Notes: generated from the letters alone by a model not told the origin. 64,000 bases of DNA from JBAIYU01 sp036763085 (GCF_036763085.1 NZ_JBAIYU010000014.1:80410-144409), one strand, 5' to 3'; shown: positions 1-8,863, counted from the stretch's first letter. Made by a program: numbers and translations.

Positions 1-1
1 A

Positions 2-499
2 GATTCAAACTATACCGAATTTTACAAAGCATGTCTTCGTAAAGAAGGCAGGCAAATTTCAGTGAACTATGGATTAAATCCTCGTTTAGGTAAATATTAT
101 CGAACTTTCTGCGCTTATTGTGGAACAGCAAGACCAGAAGAAGCTATTTCCATATCATCTTGTTACCATTGCGGAAAAAGTAAATATATTAAAGGTGTAA
201 AGGATAGAATCGATGAAATAGCCTTCAAAGGGTTGATAAATCAACCCCAATATCGTGCCCCCTATATTTATCAAATTCCGCTTGAATTTTTGCCTGGTAT
301 CGGCAAAAAAACAATAGAAAAATTATTACACGAATTTGGCACAGAAATCAATATATTACACAGAGTAACCTTTAATCAGCTGATTTCAGCTATCGGTGAG
401 CGGTTAGCAAAAGAAATTGAAACTGCGCGTACTGGACAGGCAAATATAATTGACGGAGGCGGTGGAATATACGGTCGCATTTTCAAAAACTTAATATAG
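2..499 (+). CDS. Endonuclease Q-like / TIGR00375-type PHP protein, C-terminal part (5' truncated)
   Basis: The reading frame is open from the first bases of the window, so only the C-terminal 165 residues are present and the true start lies upstream. Two CxxC pairs (CAYC and CYHC) form a zinc finger. They are followed by a VKDRIDEIA stretch and a helix-hairpin-helix-like segment (LPGIGKKTIEKLL). These features resemble the C-terminal half of the PHP-domain proteins called endonuclease Q, which cut DNA 5' of deaminated bases. The catalytic PHP domain is outside the window, so the function rests on the tail alone. The gene precedes spoIIM by 68 bp. Confidence 0.7.
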   Translation, partial: DSNYTEFYKACLRKEGRQISVNYGLNPRLGKYYRTFCAYCGTARPEEAISISSCYHCGKSKYIKGVKDRIDEIAFKGLINQPQYRAPYIYQIPLEFLPGIGKKTIEKLLHEFGTEINILHRVTFNQLISAIGERLAKEIETARTGQANIIDGGGGIYGRIFKNLI

Positions 500-567
500 G
501 ACAAATTGGTCTAAAGGCTCTCAGCCCTGCATAGATTGTAACAGGTCATGAGCAGGGAGGAGCGCGA

Positions 568-1206
568 ATGTTAGGCTATTTTCGACAAGGTTTGGGCGAT
601 TACTTAAAATCAAATATAGTTGCCTATTTTTTTATAATATTAATTTTTATTGTCGGGATAGTGGTTGGAGCGCTTGCCGTTAAAACCCTTCCAGATGAGC
701 AGAAAACAGAACTGATAAGTTATTTAAGAATTCTATTTAACGGTTTAACAAAAGGAACCGACGGTGTTGGGGATATTTCTAATATGTTAGGCACCGTGAT
801 AATAAACAATGTTAAAACAATAGTGTTAATGTTTATATTAGGGTTCACTGTTATAGGAATTCCATTTGTTTTGTTTATGGTTTTTACAAGGGGTTTTATA
901 ATCGGATTTACTGTTGGGTTCCTTGTAAATGAGTACGTTATGAAAGGACTGCTGTTTGCATTAGCATCGGTGCTGCCGCATAATTTTTTAGCCGTCCCAG
1001 CTATTGTGATAACAGGAGTATCGGCAATTGCATTTTCTTTAAAACTTATAAGACGAAAAACAAATGGCAGAAGTAATATATTTTCTGAATCACTTATATA
1101 CACTGGTATATGTATAACTATGATGGTTGTTATGGTTATAGCAGCAGTTATTGAAGTCTATGTGTCTCCAGTTTTTATGAAACTTGTTGCGGGTATTCTG
1201 TTATGA
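568..1206 (+). CDS. spoIIM: Stage II sporulation protein M
   Basis: This 212-residue polytopic membrane protein has the length and layout of SpoIIM. It has an N-terminal helix at about residues 20-38, a soluble loop, and four more hydrophobic helices. A conserved family-type block (FTRGFIIGFTVGFLV) sits at about residues 107-121. In the family SpoIIM joins SpoIID and SpoIIP in the complex that hydrolyses septal peptidoglycan during engulfment and is made in the mother cell under sigma-E. The start is ATG behind a strong GGGAGGAG. A SpoIIP-like gene occurs elsewhere in this window at 38231. The position just before xerD is usual for spore formers. Confidence 0.93.
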   Translation: MLGYFRQGLGDYLKSNIVAYFFIILIFIVGIVVGALAVKTLPDEQKTELISYLRILFNGLTKGTDGVGDISNMLGTVIINNVKTIVLMFILGFTVIGIPFVLFMVFTRGFIIGFTVGFLVNEYVMKGLLFALASVLPHNFLAVPAIVITGVSAIAFSLKLIRRKTNGRSNIFSESLIYTGICITMMVVMVIAAVIEVYVSPVFMKLVAGILL

Positions 1207-1221
1207 AATGAAAATAATGCA

Positions 1222-1266
1222 AAGTGCACCTCAATGTTAGAGTGGTCTAAACATTGAGGTGCACTT
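1222..1266 (+). terminator. Strong stem-loop after spoIIM
   Basis: Perfect 17-bp arms (AAGTGCACCTCAATGTT and its complement) enclose an 11-base loop. The stem is followed by a weakly T-rich tail, so it is a probable intrinsic terminator. The near-perfect symmetry would also permit another structural role. Confidence 0.65.
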
Positions 1267-1463
1267 ATATTTTATTGACTTTGAGTTTAGATTATCATCA
1301 CTTTTTGGGCACAAACGTCCGACCAGCTTTTTCAGAACCATAATAATAAAGTAAGATATTTATTCTTATGTCTTAGTACAATTTTCATAATCAGCATGAA
1401 TAAAATTGCTGCAAACCGAATAATTATGATATTAAGTTAAGCAGTTGAAAGTGAGGTGGGGGA

Positions 1464-1667
1464 ATGGTAGTTGTTTTTCCATGGAGTAGTTTCATAAAAA
1501 AAGTCAGGATCTGTTTGCGAATAATTATATTAGCTGTTTTTCTCTTCTACATTCTACCCAAACTCCTGAGTCAATTATGGATCATTAATAATATGGAACC
1601 TAAAATTAAGCCCGAATATTTGGAAAAACCACTGCGAGTTATGGATAGTATAATTAAGAAGGTCTAA
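1464..1667 (+). CDS. Small membrane protein, possibly YqzK/DUF4227 type
   Basis: This 67-residue protein has one hydrophobic helix at about residues 18-37, with basic residues before it and a short hydrophilic tail. YqzK (DUF4227) of Bacillus is of similar length and topology and also lies directly before xerD. That position is the main reason for the suggestion. The sequence itself is too short and divergent for a firm call. The ATG start follows an AGGTGGGGG ribosome site closely. Confidence 0.5.
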   Translation: MVVVFPWSSFIKKVRICLRIIILAVFLFYILPKLLSQLWIINNMEPKIKPEYLEKPLRVMDSIIKKV

Positions 1668-1697
1668 ATTACAAAAAAGGTAAATTAATAGTATATT

Positions 1698-1726
1698 TTG
1701 ACAGTTAAATAAAGGAAATATAGATT
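1698..1726 (+). promoter_or_regulatory. Sigma-A-type promoter upstream of xerD
   Basis: A perfect -35 box TTGACA at 1698-1703 is separated by 17 bases from TAGATT at 1721-1726. It lies 72 bp before the xerD start. Confidence 0.55.
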
Positions 1727-1798
1727 TTATGTGGAATAGCTTCAATGTAAAGCTTAGGCTATAAGGACCGGAAATCCGGAAAAAAGGGTGGTAAAGAG

Positions 1799-2686
1799 AT
1801 GGAAGGTTATGTTAATGAGTTTATTAACTATCTTGCGGTTGAACGCGGCTTAGCGCAAAATACTCTTGAGTCTTATGGAAGAGATTTACGTCAATTTGAA
1901 ACTTACCTGCAGAGCGGCAAAATGGAAATACTTAAAGATTCTAATCGCAACACCATCCTAGGCTATTTAAGTAATCTTCAGTCAAAAGGTCGTGCCGTTT
2001 CTACAATCTCCCGGAATCTAGCAGCTATTAAATCATTTTATCAATACTTAGTGCGCGAGCGCTATATAGATAAAGATCCAGCAGCTAATCTAGAATCACC
2101 AAAGCTTGAAAAGAAACTTCCCCGGATACTTGCGATCACAGAGGTGGAAGAATTACTCAAACAGCCTAATGTTCTTTTACCTACAGGTTTGCGTGATAAA
2201 GCCATGCTTGAGCTGCTTTACGCTACTGGAATAAGGGTTTCTGAACTAATTTCTTTAAATATATCCGATGTTAATCTTGATATGGGATATATCAAGTGTT
2301 ATGGAAAGGGTTCAAAGGAACGAATAGTTCCGCTAGGTTCTATTGCTGCGCGCTGTGTTCAGGATTTTATTAGTAAAGGCAGACCTAAATTAGTGCGTAC
2401 ATATGAAGAACCGGCACTATTTGTTAATCATCATGGCAATCGTCTTACCCGCCAAGGTTTCTGGAAAATAATAAAGAAGTATGCACAGGAAGCAAATATT
2501 ACTAAAGAGATTACGCCTCACACATTACGGCATTCCTTTGCAACCCATTTATTGGAAAATGGTGCGGATTTAAGATCAGTACAAGAAATGCTGGGTCATG
2601 CTGATATTTCTACGACTCAAATATATACTCATGTCACTAAAAACCGCTTGAAAGAAGTGTATGATAAAGCTCATCCACGTGCATAA
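1799..2686 (+). CDS. xerD: Site-specific tyrosine recombinase XerD
   Basis: The 295-residue protein is a full-length tyrosine recombinase. It has an N-terminal SAM-like domain (about residues 1-90) and a catalytic domain with R146 (TGIRVSEL), K170, H241 and R244 (HTLRHS), H267 (LGHADI) and the nucleophile Y276. XerD works with XerC at dif to resolve chromosome dimers. Location next to deoB and pdp, as in Bacillus where xerD (ripX) is followed by drm and pupG, supports the chromosomal XerD role rather than an integron or phage enzyme. The ATG start follows GGTGG. Confidence 0.94.
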   Translation: MEGYVNEFINYLAVERGLAQNTLESYGRDLRQFETYLQSGKMEILKDSNRNTILGYLSNLQSKGRAVSTISRNLAAIKSFYQYLVRERYIDKDPAANLESPKLEKKLPRILAITEVEELLKQPNVLLPTGLRDKAMLELLYATGIRVSELISLNISDVNLDMGYIKCYGKGSKERIVPLGSIAARCVQDFISKGRPKLVRTYEEPALFVNHHGNRLTRQGFWKIIKKYAQEANITKEITPHTLRHSFATHLLENGADLRSVQEMLGHADISTTQIYTHVTKNRLKEVYDKAHPRA

Positions 2687-2811
2687 TAATTTTATCCTCA
2701 GTATAACTTTCTTAAATGCAGAATAAGTGGTAAGTATCGACTTGCGCTATCGCTAAGGATCGGCACAAGCCGTCTTTTCATTATTAATTTTTAACAAGGG
2801 AGTAATAAGCG

Positions 2812-4008
2812 TTGTTTAAACGAGTTATTATTTTAATACTAGATAGTGTTGGTATTGGCGCTGCGCCTGATGCTGCTGATTACGGTGACAGCGGCGTGAA
2901 TACTTTGGCTAATATTGCTCGCTCACAAGGCGGGCTTTTCTTGCCTAATTTAGAAAAAATGGGATTAGGCAGCATAGCTGAAATTGCCGGTGTGAGAAAT
3001 ATCCAAACCCCGATAGCTAGCTTTGGCAAAATGGCAGAAATATCTAAGGGGAAAGATACGACGAGCGGTCATTGGGAATTAGGAGGATGCCCGACATTTA
3101 CTTCTTTTCCAGTTTACCCTAAAGGTTTTCCAGATGACATTATTAATAAATTCAGCAATCTTATAGGAAGAAAAATTCTTGGAAATAAGGTTGCTTCTGG
3201 TACAGAAATTCTTGAGGAGCTTGGTGAACAACACATGTCGACAGGGTATCCGATTGTCTATACTTCTGCCGATAGTGTTTTTCAGATTGCCGCCCATGAA
3301 GAGATAATACCATTAACCGAATTATATGAAATGTGCAAGATAGCTCGTGAGAAAGTATGTATAGGAGAACATGCCGTAGGTAGAATTATTGCTCGTCCAT
3401 TTATCGGAATACCTGGCAATTTTGTTCGTACATCAAATCGCCATGATTATAGTCTTACTCCACCTGAGAATACGGTCTTAGATATTATGAAAGCAGCCGG
3501 GTTTTCAGTAACTGGGGTTGGTAAAATATCGGATATTTTTGCAAATCGCGGTATAACCAGGTCTATATCAACAATTTCCAACGATCATGGAATGGAAGTA
3601 CTAGTAGGCTTAGTAAAAGAAGATACAGAAAGTGATTTAATATTAGCAAATCTTGTAGACTTTGACAGTAAATATGGGCATAGAAATGATGCGGCTGGCT
3701 ACGCTAAAGCGTTAGAAAAGTTTGACGAAGATCTAGCTCGTCTGCTTCAGGAACTTAAACAAGACGATTTACTGATTATAACCGCCGATCATGGTTGTGA
3801 TCCAACAACTCCTGGAACAGACCACACTAGAGAATATGTACCACTTTTAGTTTACGGCAAAAAAACAAGTATTACTAACCTTGGTATACGTTCTACTTTT
3901 GCAGATGTTGCAGCAACTGTAGCTCAAAACTTTAGTCAACAAAAGCTTGCGTATGGAACTAGTTTTTTGCCTGATATCATAAGGGGAACAGTCAATGAGA
4001 ATGCTTGA
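2812..4008 (+). CDS. deoB: Phosphopentomutase
   Basis: DeoB interconverts (deoxy)ribose 1- and 5-phosphate in nucleoside salvage. It belongs to the alkaline phosphatase superfamily and binds two manganese ions. The 398-residue length is normal. Metal and phosphate motifs are visible: an N-terminal LDSVGIGAAPDA block, the TTSGHWEL block near residue 85, and ADHGCDPTTPGTDHTRE near residue 325. The start is TTG after AAGGGA. The 3' end overlaps pdp by 14 bp, so the two are probably translationally coupled and form a nucleoside catabolic operon. Confidence 0.96.
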   Translation: MFKRVIILILDSVGIGAAPDAADYGDSGVNTLANIARSQGGLFLPNLEKMGLGSIAEIAGVRNIQTPIASFGKMAEISKGKDTTSGHWELGGCPTFTSFPVYPKGFPDDIINKFSNLIGRKILGNKVASGTEILEELGEQHMSTGYPIVYTSADSVFQIAAHEEIIPLTELYEMCKIAREKVCIGEHAVGRIIARPFIGIPGNFVRTSNRHDYSLTPPENTVLDIMKAAGFSVTGVGKISDIFANRGITRSISTISNDHGMEVLVGLVKEDTESDLILANLVDFDSKYGHRNDAAGYAKALEKFDEDLARLLQELKQDDLLIITADHGCDPTTPGTDHTREYVPLLVYGKKTSITNLGIRSTFADVAATVAQNFSQQKLAYGTSFLPDIIRGTVNENA

Positions 4009-5320
4009 TATAATTGCGCAAAAGCGTAATAAACAAAATCTCAGCAGTCAAGAGATAAGACAAGTTATCAGAGAGTATACTGGTGATTTAATTCCTGACT
4101 ATCAGATGGCGGCCTTTTTAATGGCAGTGTGCATAAATGGTATGACATACGAAGAAACGGCTGAGATGACTTTAGCCATGGCGGAGTCAGGCAAAAAGTT
4201 AGATTTAAGTGATATTTCTGGTATAAAAGTTGACAAACATAGTACTGGTGGAGTAGCAGACACGACAACACTAATCTTAGCTCCGCTAGCTGCTTCGGCG
4301 GGTGTTCCGGTAGCTAAAATGTCAGGACGTGGATTGGGATTTACTGGTGGAACTATTGATAAACTTGAGTCTATTCCTGGTTTCAGGACTTCACTTCCTT
4401 ATGAAGAATTTATTGCAAATGTCAGGAAACATAATTTGGCTCTTTGTAGTCAAAGCAATGATATTGCCCCTGCTGACGGGAAAATTTACGCACTGCGAGA
4501 TGTAACTGCTACGGTAGAAAGCATTCCTTTAATCGCTTCGTCTATTATGAGTAAGAAAATTGCCGCGGGGGCGGATAAAATACTCCTAGATGTTAAAGTG
4601 GGTAGTGGTGCTTTCATGAAAGACCTAGATAGCGCAATTTTATTAGCCGAAACCATGGTCAAAATAGGCGATATTGTCGGCCGGGAAACCAGAGCTGTAT
4701 TGACTAGTATGGATGAACCGCTTGGTTTTGCTATTGGAAACAGTATCGAGATAACTGAGGCTATAGATGTATTATCAGGGCGAGGCAAAGATTCTTTGCG
4801 GCATTTATGCCTAACCTTAGGAGCTCATATGCTTCATATGGCAAATTTAGCATCGAATGAGAGCGAAGGTTATGCTGAATTAGAAAAACTTCTTGGAAAC
4901 GGAGAAGCCTTGCAAAAATTTGGCGAATTTATTTCGGCGCAAGGTGGCGATCCTAATATTATTAAAAATAAGAGCTTGCTTCCACAAGCCAAATATGAAG
5001 AAGACGTTAAAAGTAATCATTTAGGATTTGTACAAAAAATTGATGTTGCAAAAATCGGTTCGATAGCAACCATATTAGGTGCCGGGCGTGAATATAAGGG
5101 TCAAGAAATTGATTTAGCTGCTGGTATGACCATGCGTTGTTGTATTGGTGATTACATTAGTGCAAATGATGTATTAGCAACTATTCATTCTAATAATAAA
5201 GAAAAGATGGAAGTTGCGCGAAATATGATAATTCAGGCTATAACAATAGGAAATACTAAGCCGGTAAAACCGCAGCTAATTTTGGGATTAGTCGATAAAT
5301 ATGGTTTCCAAAAATTATAA
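3995..5320 (+). CDS. pdp: Pyrimidine-nucleoside phosphorylase
   Basis: This enzyme phosphorolyses thymidine and uridine, giving the sugar 1-phosphates that DeoB then isomerises in the overlapping upstream gene. At 441 residues it is full length. The conserved blocks KHSTGGV (about 83-89) and KMSGRGLGFTGGTIDKLES (about 109-127) bind phosphate and substrate. The usual Gly after the STGGV stretch is Ala here (VADTT), a mild departure. ATG at 3995 is preferred over ATG 4001 because AAGGGG ends 8 bases before it. Confidence 0.94.
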   Translation: MRMLDIIAQKRNKQNLSSQEIRQVIREYTGDLIPDYQMAAFLMAVCINGMTYEETAEMTLAMAESGKKLDLSDISGIKVDKHSTGGVADTTTLILAPLAASAGVPVAKMSGRGLGFTGGTIDKLESIPGFRTSLPYEEFIANVRKHNLALCSQSNDIAPADGKIYALRDVTATVESIPLIASSIMSKKIAAGADKILLDVKVGSGAFMKDLDSAILLAETMVKIGDIVGRETRAVLTSMDEPLGFAIGNSIEITEAIDVLSGRGKDSLRHLCLTLGAHMLHMANLASNESEGYAELEKLLGNGEALQKFGEFISAQGGDPNIIKNKSLLPQAKYEEDVKSNHLGFVQKIDVAKIGSIATILGAGREYKGQEIDLAAGMTMRCCIGDYISANDVLATIHSNNKEKMEVARNMIIQAITIGNTKPVKPQLILGLVDKYGFQKL

Positions 5321-5335
5321 TTGCCTATAAAACGT

Positions 5336-5361
5336 AAAGATCAGCTTTCGAGCTGATCTTT
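5336..5361 (+). terminator. Stem-loop with TTCG tetraloop after pdp
   Basis: AAAGATCAGCT and its perfect complement enclose TTCG, the stable tetraloop. The tail is moderately T-rich. It separates the deoB-pdp unit from dacF. Confidence 0.75.
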
Positions 5362-5444
5362 GTTGTATTTTCCAGTGTATGCAGTTTTCAAGTTGGTTAA
5401 CCTAAAACAAACTAATGTATGCAAATGAAAGGAGTGTTAATGTT

Positions 5445-6620
5445 ATGCGCCGATTGCATCCAAGAAGGTTATGTCTAGTAGTTGCTTTCGTGTTTCTTGT
5501 AGTTAATATCCTTGGCTCAATAACTTTTGCAGCTGAACCGAAAAGATCTGCAGCACAGCTTGATACAACAGCAGAATCAGCAATACTAATGGATGCCAAC
5601 GGAACCGTGCTTTATGAAAAAGACTCTCACAAAAGATTACCACCAGCGAGTGTTACCAAAGCTATGACACTATTGTTAGCCGTGGAGGCAGTTGAACAAG
5701 GTAAAGTAAAGCTTACAGATACTGTTACTACCTCAGAAGGAGCTTGGAAACAAGGTGGTTCTCAGATTTGGCTAGAACCTGGCGAGTCAATGACTATGCA
5801 TGAAATGCTCATTGCTTTGGCAGTAGTAAGCGCAAACGATGCCGCATTCTCCGTTATGGAACATATCTATGGCAATGAACAGGCAGCAGTAGACGCAATG
5901 AATAAGCGGGCCCAAGCTTTGGGCTTAAACGATACTCATTTTGCAAATGTTAACGGATTACCTATTTCAGATCACTATATGAGTGCCTATGATACTGCAT
6001 TAATTGTAAAAGAAGCTGTCCGTCACCCTCTATATATGGAATTATGCAGCATCAAAGAGTACTGGTTGCGTGGTGGGAAAAACTGGCTGGTTAATACCAA
6101 TAAACTTTTATGGTGGTATAAAGGCGCTGATGGACTAAAAACTGGCTGGACTGAAGAAGCAAAATATTGCTTTGCTGGCACAGCAAAAAGAGATGGACTA
6201 AGATTAATTTCTGTAGTTTTTGCAACTCCAGAACCTCGTTCGCATTTAAGAGAAAGTATGAAACTTTTGGATTGGGGTTTTGCTAATTTTTCTGCTATAC
6301 CAATTGTAGAAGCCGGCGCTGTAGTAGAGAGATTAAAAGTAAATAAAGGTACTGAAAAAGAGGTTCAGCTGGTTGCTTCAGAAGATTTAAATTTATTAAT
6401 TGCAAAAGGACAAGGAAAAAATTTGCAAAAGAAAATAGTGGCTGAGCCGACAGTAAGTGCGCCTATCCAACAAGGACAAAAATACGGTGAACTTATCGTC
6501 TTAAAAGATGGCAAAGAACTAGGAAAAGTTGACTTGATTGCCGAAAAAACGGTAGAAAAAGCAGGATTCTTCAAAATATTTCAGGATATGATAGCAAATT
6601 TATTTAACATTAGTAATTAA
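5445..6620 (+). CDS. dacF: D-alanyl-D-alanine carboxypeptidase (DacF type)
   Basis: This is a low-molecular-weight penicillin-binding protein of the S11 family that trims the terminal D-Ala from peptidoglycan stem peptides. The three active-site motifs are present: SVTK (S69-K72), SAN (129-131) and KTG in LKTGWTEEA. It has an N-terminal signal sequence and a C-terminal amphipathic end. The start at 5445 is chosen because GGAG at 5431-5434 fits it, while the in-frame ATG 30 bases earlier has no ribosome site. Directly downstream is the spoIIA operon, the same order as dacF-spoIIAA-spoIIAB-sigF of Bacillus, where dacF acts in spore cortex formation. Confidence 0.93.
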   Translation: MRRLHPRRLCLVVAFVFLVVNILGSITFAAEPKRSAAQLDTTAESAILMDANGTVLYEKDSHKRLPPASVTKAMTLLLAVEAVEQGKVKLTDTVTTSEGAWKQGGSQIWLEPGESMTMHEMLIALAVVSANDAAFSVMEHIYGNEQAAVDAMNKRAQALGLNDTHFANVNGLPISDHYMSAYDTALIVKEAVRHPLYMELCSIKEYWLRGGKNWLVNTNKLLWWYKGADGLKTGWTEEAKYCFAGTAKRDGLRLISVVFATPEPRSHLRESMKLLDWGFANFSAIPIVEAGAVVERLKVNKGTEKEVQLVASEDLNLLIAKGQGKNLQKKIVAEPTVSAPIQQGQKYGELIVLKDGKELGKVDLIAEKTVEKAGFFKIFQDMIANLFNISN

Positions 6621-6623
6621 TAC

Positions 6624-6652
6624 AAAAGCGGGAGTTATTCCCGCTTTTTTTT
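6624..6652 (+). terminator. Intrinsic terminator after dacF
   Basis: A 10-bp perfect stem (AAAAGCGGGA and its complement) with a 5-base loop is followed by a run of T. Confidence 0.88.
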
Positions 6653-6660
6653 GTAAACTT

Positions 6661-6687
6661 GCAGGAAAAATTTTCCTGAAAGCGAAT
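6661..6687 (+). promoter_or_regulatory. Candidate sigma-H promoter for the spoIIA operon
   Basis: GCAGGAAAA at 6661-6669 and AGCGAAT at 6681-6687 are spaced by 11 bases. They match the sigma-H pattern RNAGGAWWW, 11-12 bases, RNNGAAT. In Bacillus the spoIIA operon is transcribed by sigma-H, so position and sequence agree. Confidence 0.6.
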
Positions 6688-6720
6688 ATCTCTATTAGAG
6701 AATAGAAAGGGAGGAATAAC

Positions 6721-7056
6721 ATGAATATATCCACTTTGTTGCGACAAGGTGTTTTAATAGTTCGAGTTGAAGGTGAATTAGATATGCATGTTGCCGATGA
6801 ATTTAGACAAAGAGTGGATGATGCGCTAGATTCGTGCGGTGCAAAAAATCTTATTTTAAATTTAGAAGGCGTTTCATTTATTGATAGTTCTGGACTTGGT
6901 GTTATATTAGGTCGTTATAAAAGAATCAGCAATAATGGCGGGAAAGTTTCTGCTACCAATGTTCAGTCGCAAGTTGCTAAAATCTTTGAATTATCAGGAT
7001 TGTTTAGAATTATGAAATTATATGAATCTGAAAATCAAGCCTTAGAGAGTTTATAA
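6721..7056 (+). CDS. spoIIAA: Anti-sigma F factor antagonist
   Basis: SpoIIAA is a STAS-domain protein. When unphosphorylated it displaces sigma-F from SpoIIAB in the forespore. The 111-residue length is typical, and the phosphorylation loop FIDSSGLG is intact, with S57 the expected target. It is the first gene of a tight operon with spoIIAB (10-bp gap) and sigF (11-bp gap). It has a strong AAGGGAGG ribosome site and a candidate sigma-H promoter just upstream. Confidence 0.96.
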   Translation: MNISTLLRQGVLIVRVEGELDMHVADEFRQRVDDALDSCGAKNLILNLEGVSFIDSSGLGVILGRYKRISNNGGKVSATNVQSQVAKIFELSGLFRIMKLYESENQALESL

Positions 7057-7066
7057 GGAGGACATC

Positions 7067-7498
7067 ATGGCAATAAAAAATCATGTTAAAATGTCTATCC
7101 AGAGCCTTAGCGAAAATGTGGGTATTGCCAGGGTGACTGCGGCAGCGTTTGCTGCTCAGCTTGATTTAACACTAAACGAAATAGAGGAAATTAAAGTCGC
7201 CGTATCGGAAGCAATATCTAACTCTGTGATCCATGGCTATGGTAATCAAGATGGTGTAATAGAATTTATTATGAATCTCTATGATGACAAAATAGAATAT
7301 ATCATAAGTGATTATGGCAGAGGAATTGATGATATAACTTTGGCTCGCCAGCCTTCATATTCGAGCGATCCAGAAAGAATGGGCTTAGGTTTTGTTTTTA
7401 TGGAGTCGTTTATGGATGAACTGGACATTAGGTCAGAGCCAAACAAGGGTACAACTGTTAAGATGGCAAAAAAAATCCAGTCTAACACTGCACACTAG
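7067..7498 (+). CDS. spoIIAB: Anti-sigma F factor / serine kinase
   Basis: SpoIIAB binds and inhibits sigma-F and phosphorylates SpoIIAA on serine. It is a GHKL-fold ATPase of 143 residues. The N box (EAISNSVIHGY, N52), the G1 box (SDYGRGIDD, D82 to D89) and the G2 box (ERMGLGFVF, G105 and G107) are all present. It sits between spoIIAA and sigF in the canonical order. Confidence 0.96.
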   Translation: MAIKNHVKMSIQSLSENVGIARVTAAAFAAQLDLTLNEIEEIKVAVSEAISNSVIHGYGNQDGVIEFIMNLYDDKIEYIISDYGRGIDDITLARQPSYSSDPERMGLGFVFMESFMDELDIRSEPNKGTTVKMAKKIQSNTAH

Positions 7499-7509
7499 GT
7501 GGGATAACC

Positions 7510-8241
7510 ATGCTTGGAGATGAAGAATTACGGAAATTAATCTTAAAGGCACAGGCTGGAGATCAGTGGGCGAAGGAACATATTTTAGAAAACAATCTAA
7601 ATCTTGTAAGAAGTATTGTTCATCGTTTTACTAATAGAGGATACGAATGGGATGATTTATTTCAAATTGGCTGTATCGGTTTGGTTAAAGCAATTGACCG
7701 ATTTGACTTAAGTTTCAGTGTGAAATTTTCTACATATGCTGTTCCGATGATTATTGGTGAAATAAGACGATTTATGAGAGATGATAATCCCATAAAAGTC
7801 AGTCGTCCAGTTAAAGAACTAGCTTATAAAGTGCATAAGATCCAAGAGAAATTACATGGAACACTAGGTCGTGAACCTACAATTAACGAAATATCTAAAG
7901 AATTGTCTTTAGCACCGCAGGAAATTGTGGCTGCTCTAGAAGCTATTCAGCCGCCAGCATCGTTATATGAACATGCATTTCACGACAGTGGTGATCAAGT
8001 ACTGCTTTTAGATCAGATTAAATGTAGTGACGGTCAAGATAATGCTTATTTTGAGAAACTAGCTTTAAAAGAAGTGCTATCGAGGCTTCCAGTAAAAGAG
8101 CGTACGGTAATTGAATTAAGATTTTTTGAGGATAAAACACAGTCGGAAATCGCCCAAATAATTGGATTATCTCAGGTACAAATATCTAGGATTGAAAAGG
8201 CAGCTTTAAAATTTATTAAAGAGTTTTTAAAGACCTCGTAA
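7510..8241 (+). CDS. sigF: RNA polymerase sigma-F factor, forespore-specific
   Basis: The 243-residue sigma-70 family protein has region 2 (about residues 25-95, with DDLFQIGCIGLVKAIDRFD), region 3 and region 4 with an HTH (TQSEIAQIIGLSQVQISRIE). The order after spoIIAA and spoIIAB identifies it as sigma-F, the first forespore sigma factor. The ATG start follows TAGGTGGG. A terminator hairpin overlaps its stop codon. Confidence 0.96.
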   Translation: MLGDEELRKLILKAQAGDQWAKEHILENNLNLVRSIVHRFTNRGYEWDDLFQIGCIGLVKAIDRFDLSFSVKFSTYAVPMIIGEIRRFMRDDNPIKVSRPVKELAYKVHKIQEKLHGTLGREPTINEISKELSLAPQEIVAALEAIQPPASLYEHAFHDSGDQVLLLDQIKCSDGQDNAYFEKLALKEVLSRLPVKERTVIELRFFEDKTQSEIAQIIGLSQVQISRIEKAALKFIKEFLKTS

Positions 8242-8259
8242 TTGAGGTCTATTTTTTTT
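8229..8259 (+). terminator. Terminator overlapping the sigF stop codon
   Basis: AGACCTC (8231-8237) pairs with GAGGTCT (8244-8250), and the TAA stop lies between the arms. Eight T residues follow. Confidence 0.8.
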
Positions 8260-8295
8260 ATTTGGCGGAAATACTATACTTATGAGGTGAGACTT

Positions 8296-8460
8296 ATGAA
8301 AAGAAAAATAATAGTGATAATTTGTATGCTATGTCTCGTTGTTACGGGAAGTACTTTTGCTTGGCTGTATTTGTGGGGAGATTTCCCGAAAAAATCACCA
8401 ATACGTGCAAAACAAGTATACTTAATCGATATTGAGTTTATTAAAACGACTTTAGTATAA
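8296..8460 (+). CDS. Small single-pass membrane or exported protein
   Basis: This 54-residue product is MKRK followed by a hydrophobic segment (about residues 5-27) and a short polar tail. The ATG at 8296 is preferred because GAGGTGAG lies 5-11 bases before it. The longer in-frame extension begins inside the sigF terminator. I do not recognise a family. Placement after sigF could mean forespore expression, but no forespore promoter was identified. Confidence 0.5.
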   Translation: MKRKIIVIICMLCLVVTGSTFAWLYLWGDFPKKSPIRAKQVYLIDIEFIKTTLV

Positions 8461-8517
8461 ATATTAATGTTCTAGACAAACTAAATTTGAATTCTACAAA
8501 TTAAAGGAGGATTTTAA

Positions 8518-8715
8518 ATGGTAGTAAAAGTTATTGAATTAGTTGGAACATCACGCCATAATTGGACAGATGCAGTAGATAACGCAGTTACGGAGGCAGC
8601 AAAAACTATAGACGACATTATGGGTGTTGAAGTAACTAATTTTACTGCTAATATTGATAATGGCCGAATTGCCGAGTATAAGGCAGATGTTAAAGTAGCT
8701 TTTCAAGTTCATTAA
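8518..8715 (+). CDS. Dodecin family flavin-binding protein
   Basis: The 65-residue protein has the dodecin signature: KVIELVGTS at the N-terminus, W at residue 16 (the aromatic residue that stacks on flavin), a central helix, and a final strand ending YKADVKVAFQVH. Dodecins assemble into dodecamers that store or buffer flavins. It has an AAAGGAGG ribosome site and its own terminator. It separates sigF from spoVA. Confidence 0.9.
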   Translation: MVVKVIELVGTSRHNWTDAVDNAVTEAAKTIDDIMGVEVTNFTANIDNGRIAEYKADVKVAFQVH

Positions 8716-8727
8716 TTTTTCGCTCTG

Positions 8728-8757
8728 AAAGAGTGCCATAAAGGCACTCTTTTTTGC
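8728..8757 (+). terminator. Intrinsic terminator after the dodecin gene
   Basis: AAAGAGTGCC and its complement enclose a 5-base loop and are followed by TTTTTT. Confidence 0.88.
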
Positions 8758-8863
8758 TATTGAAGACAAACCTAATTAAACATAACATGTTTAGATGGCT
8801 CTGTATCTAGAGTCGTGCATTAATTTTTCAAGGTAGGGTCAAAATATTATAGGAGGTGAAAAA

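Noticed and set aside
720..1103. Leftward 127-codon frame inside spoIIM
   Set aside because: It is the antisense of a clear SpoIIM coding sequence and has no ribosome site.
5376..5401. Sigma-F-type promoter before dacF
   Set aside because: Only part of the -10 pattern (GGTTAACCTA) matches and the -35 is weak.
8802..8850. Sigma-G promoter for spoVAC
   Set aside because: TGCATT and AATATTA are spaced by 21 bases, outside the usual 17-18; no better pair was seen.
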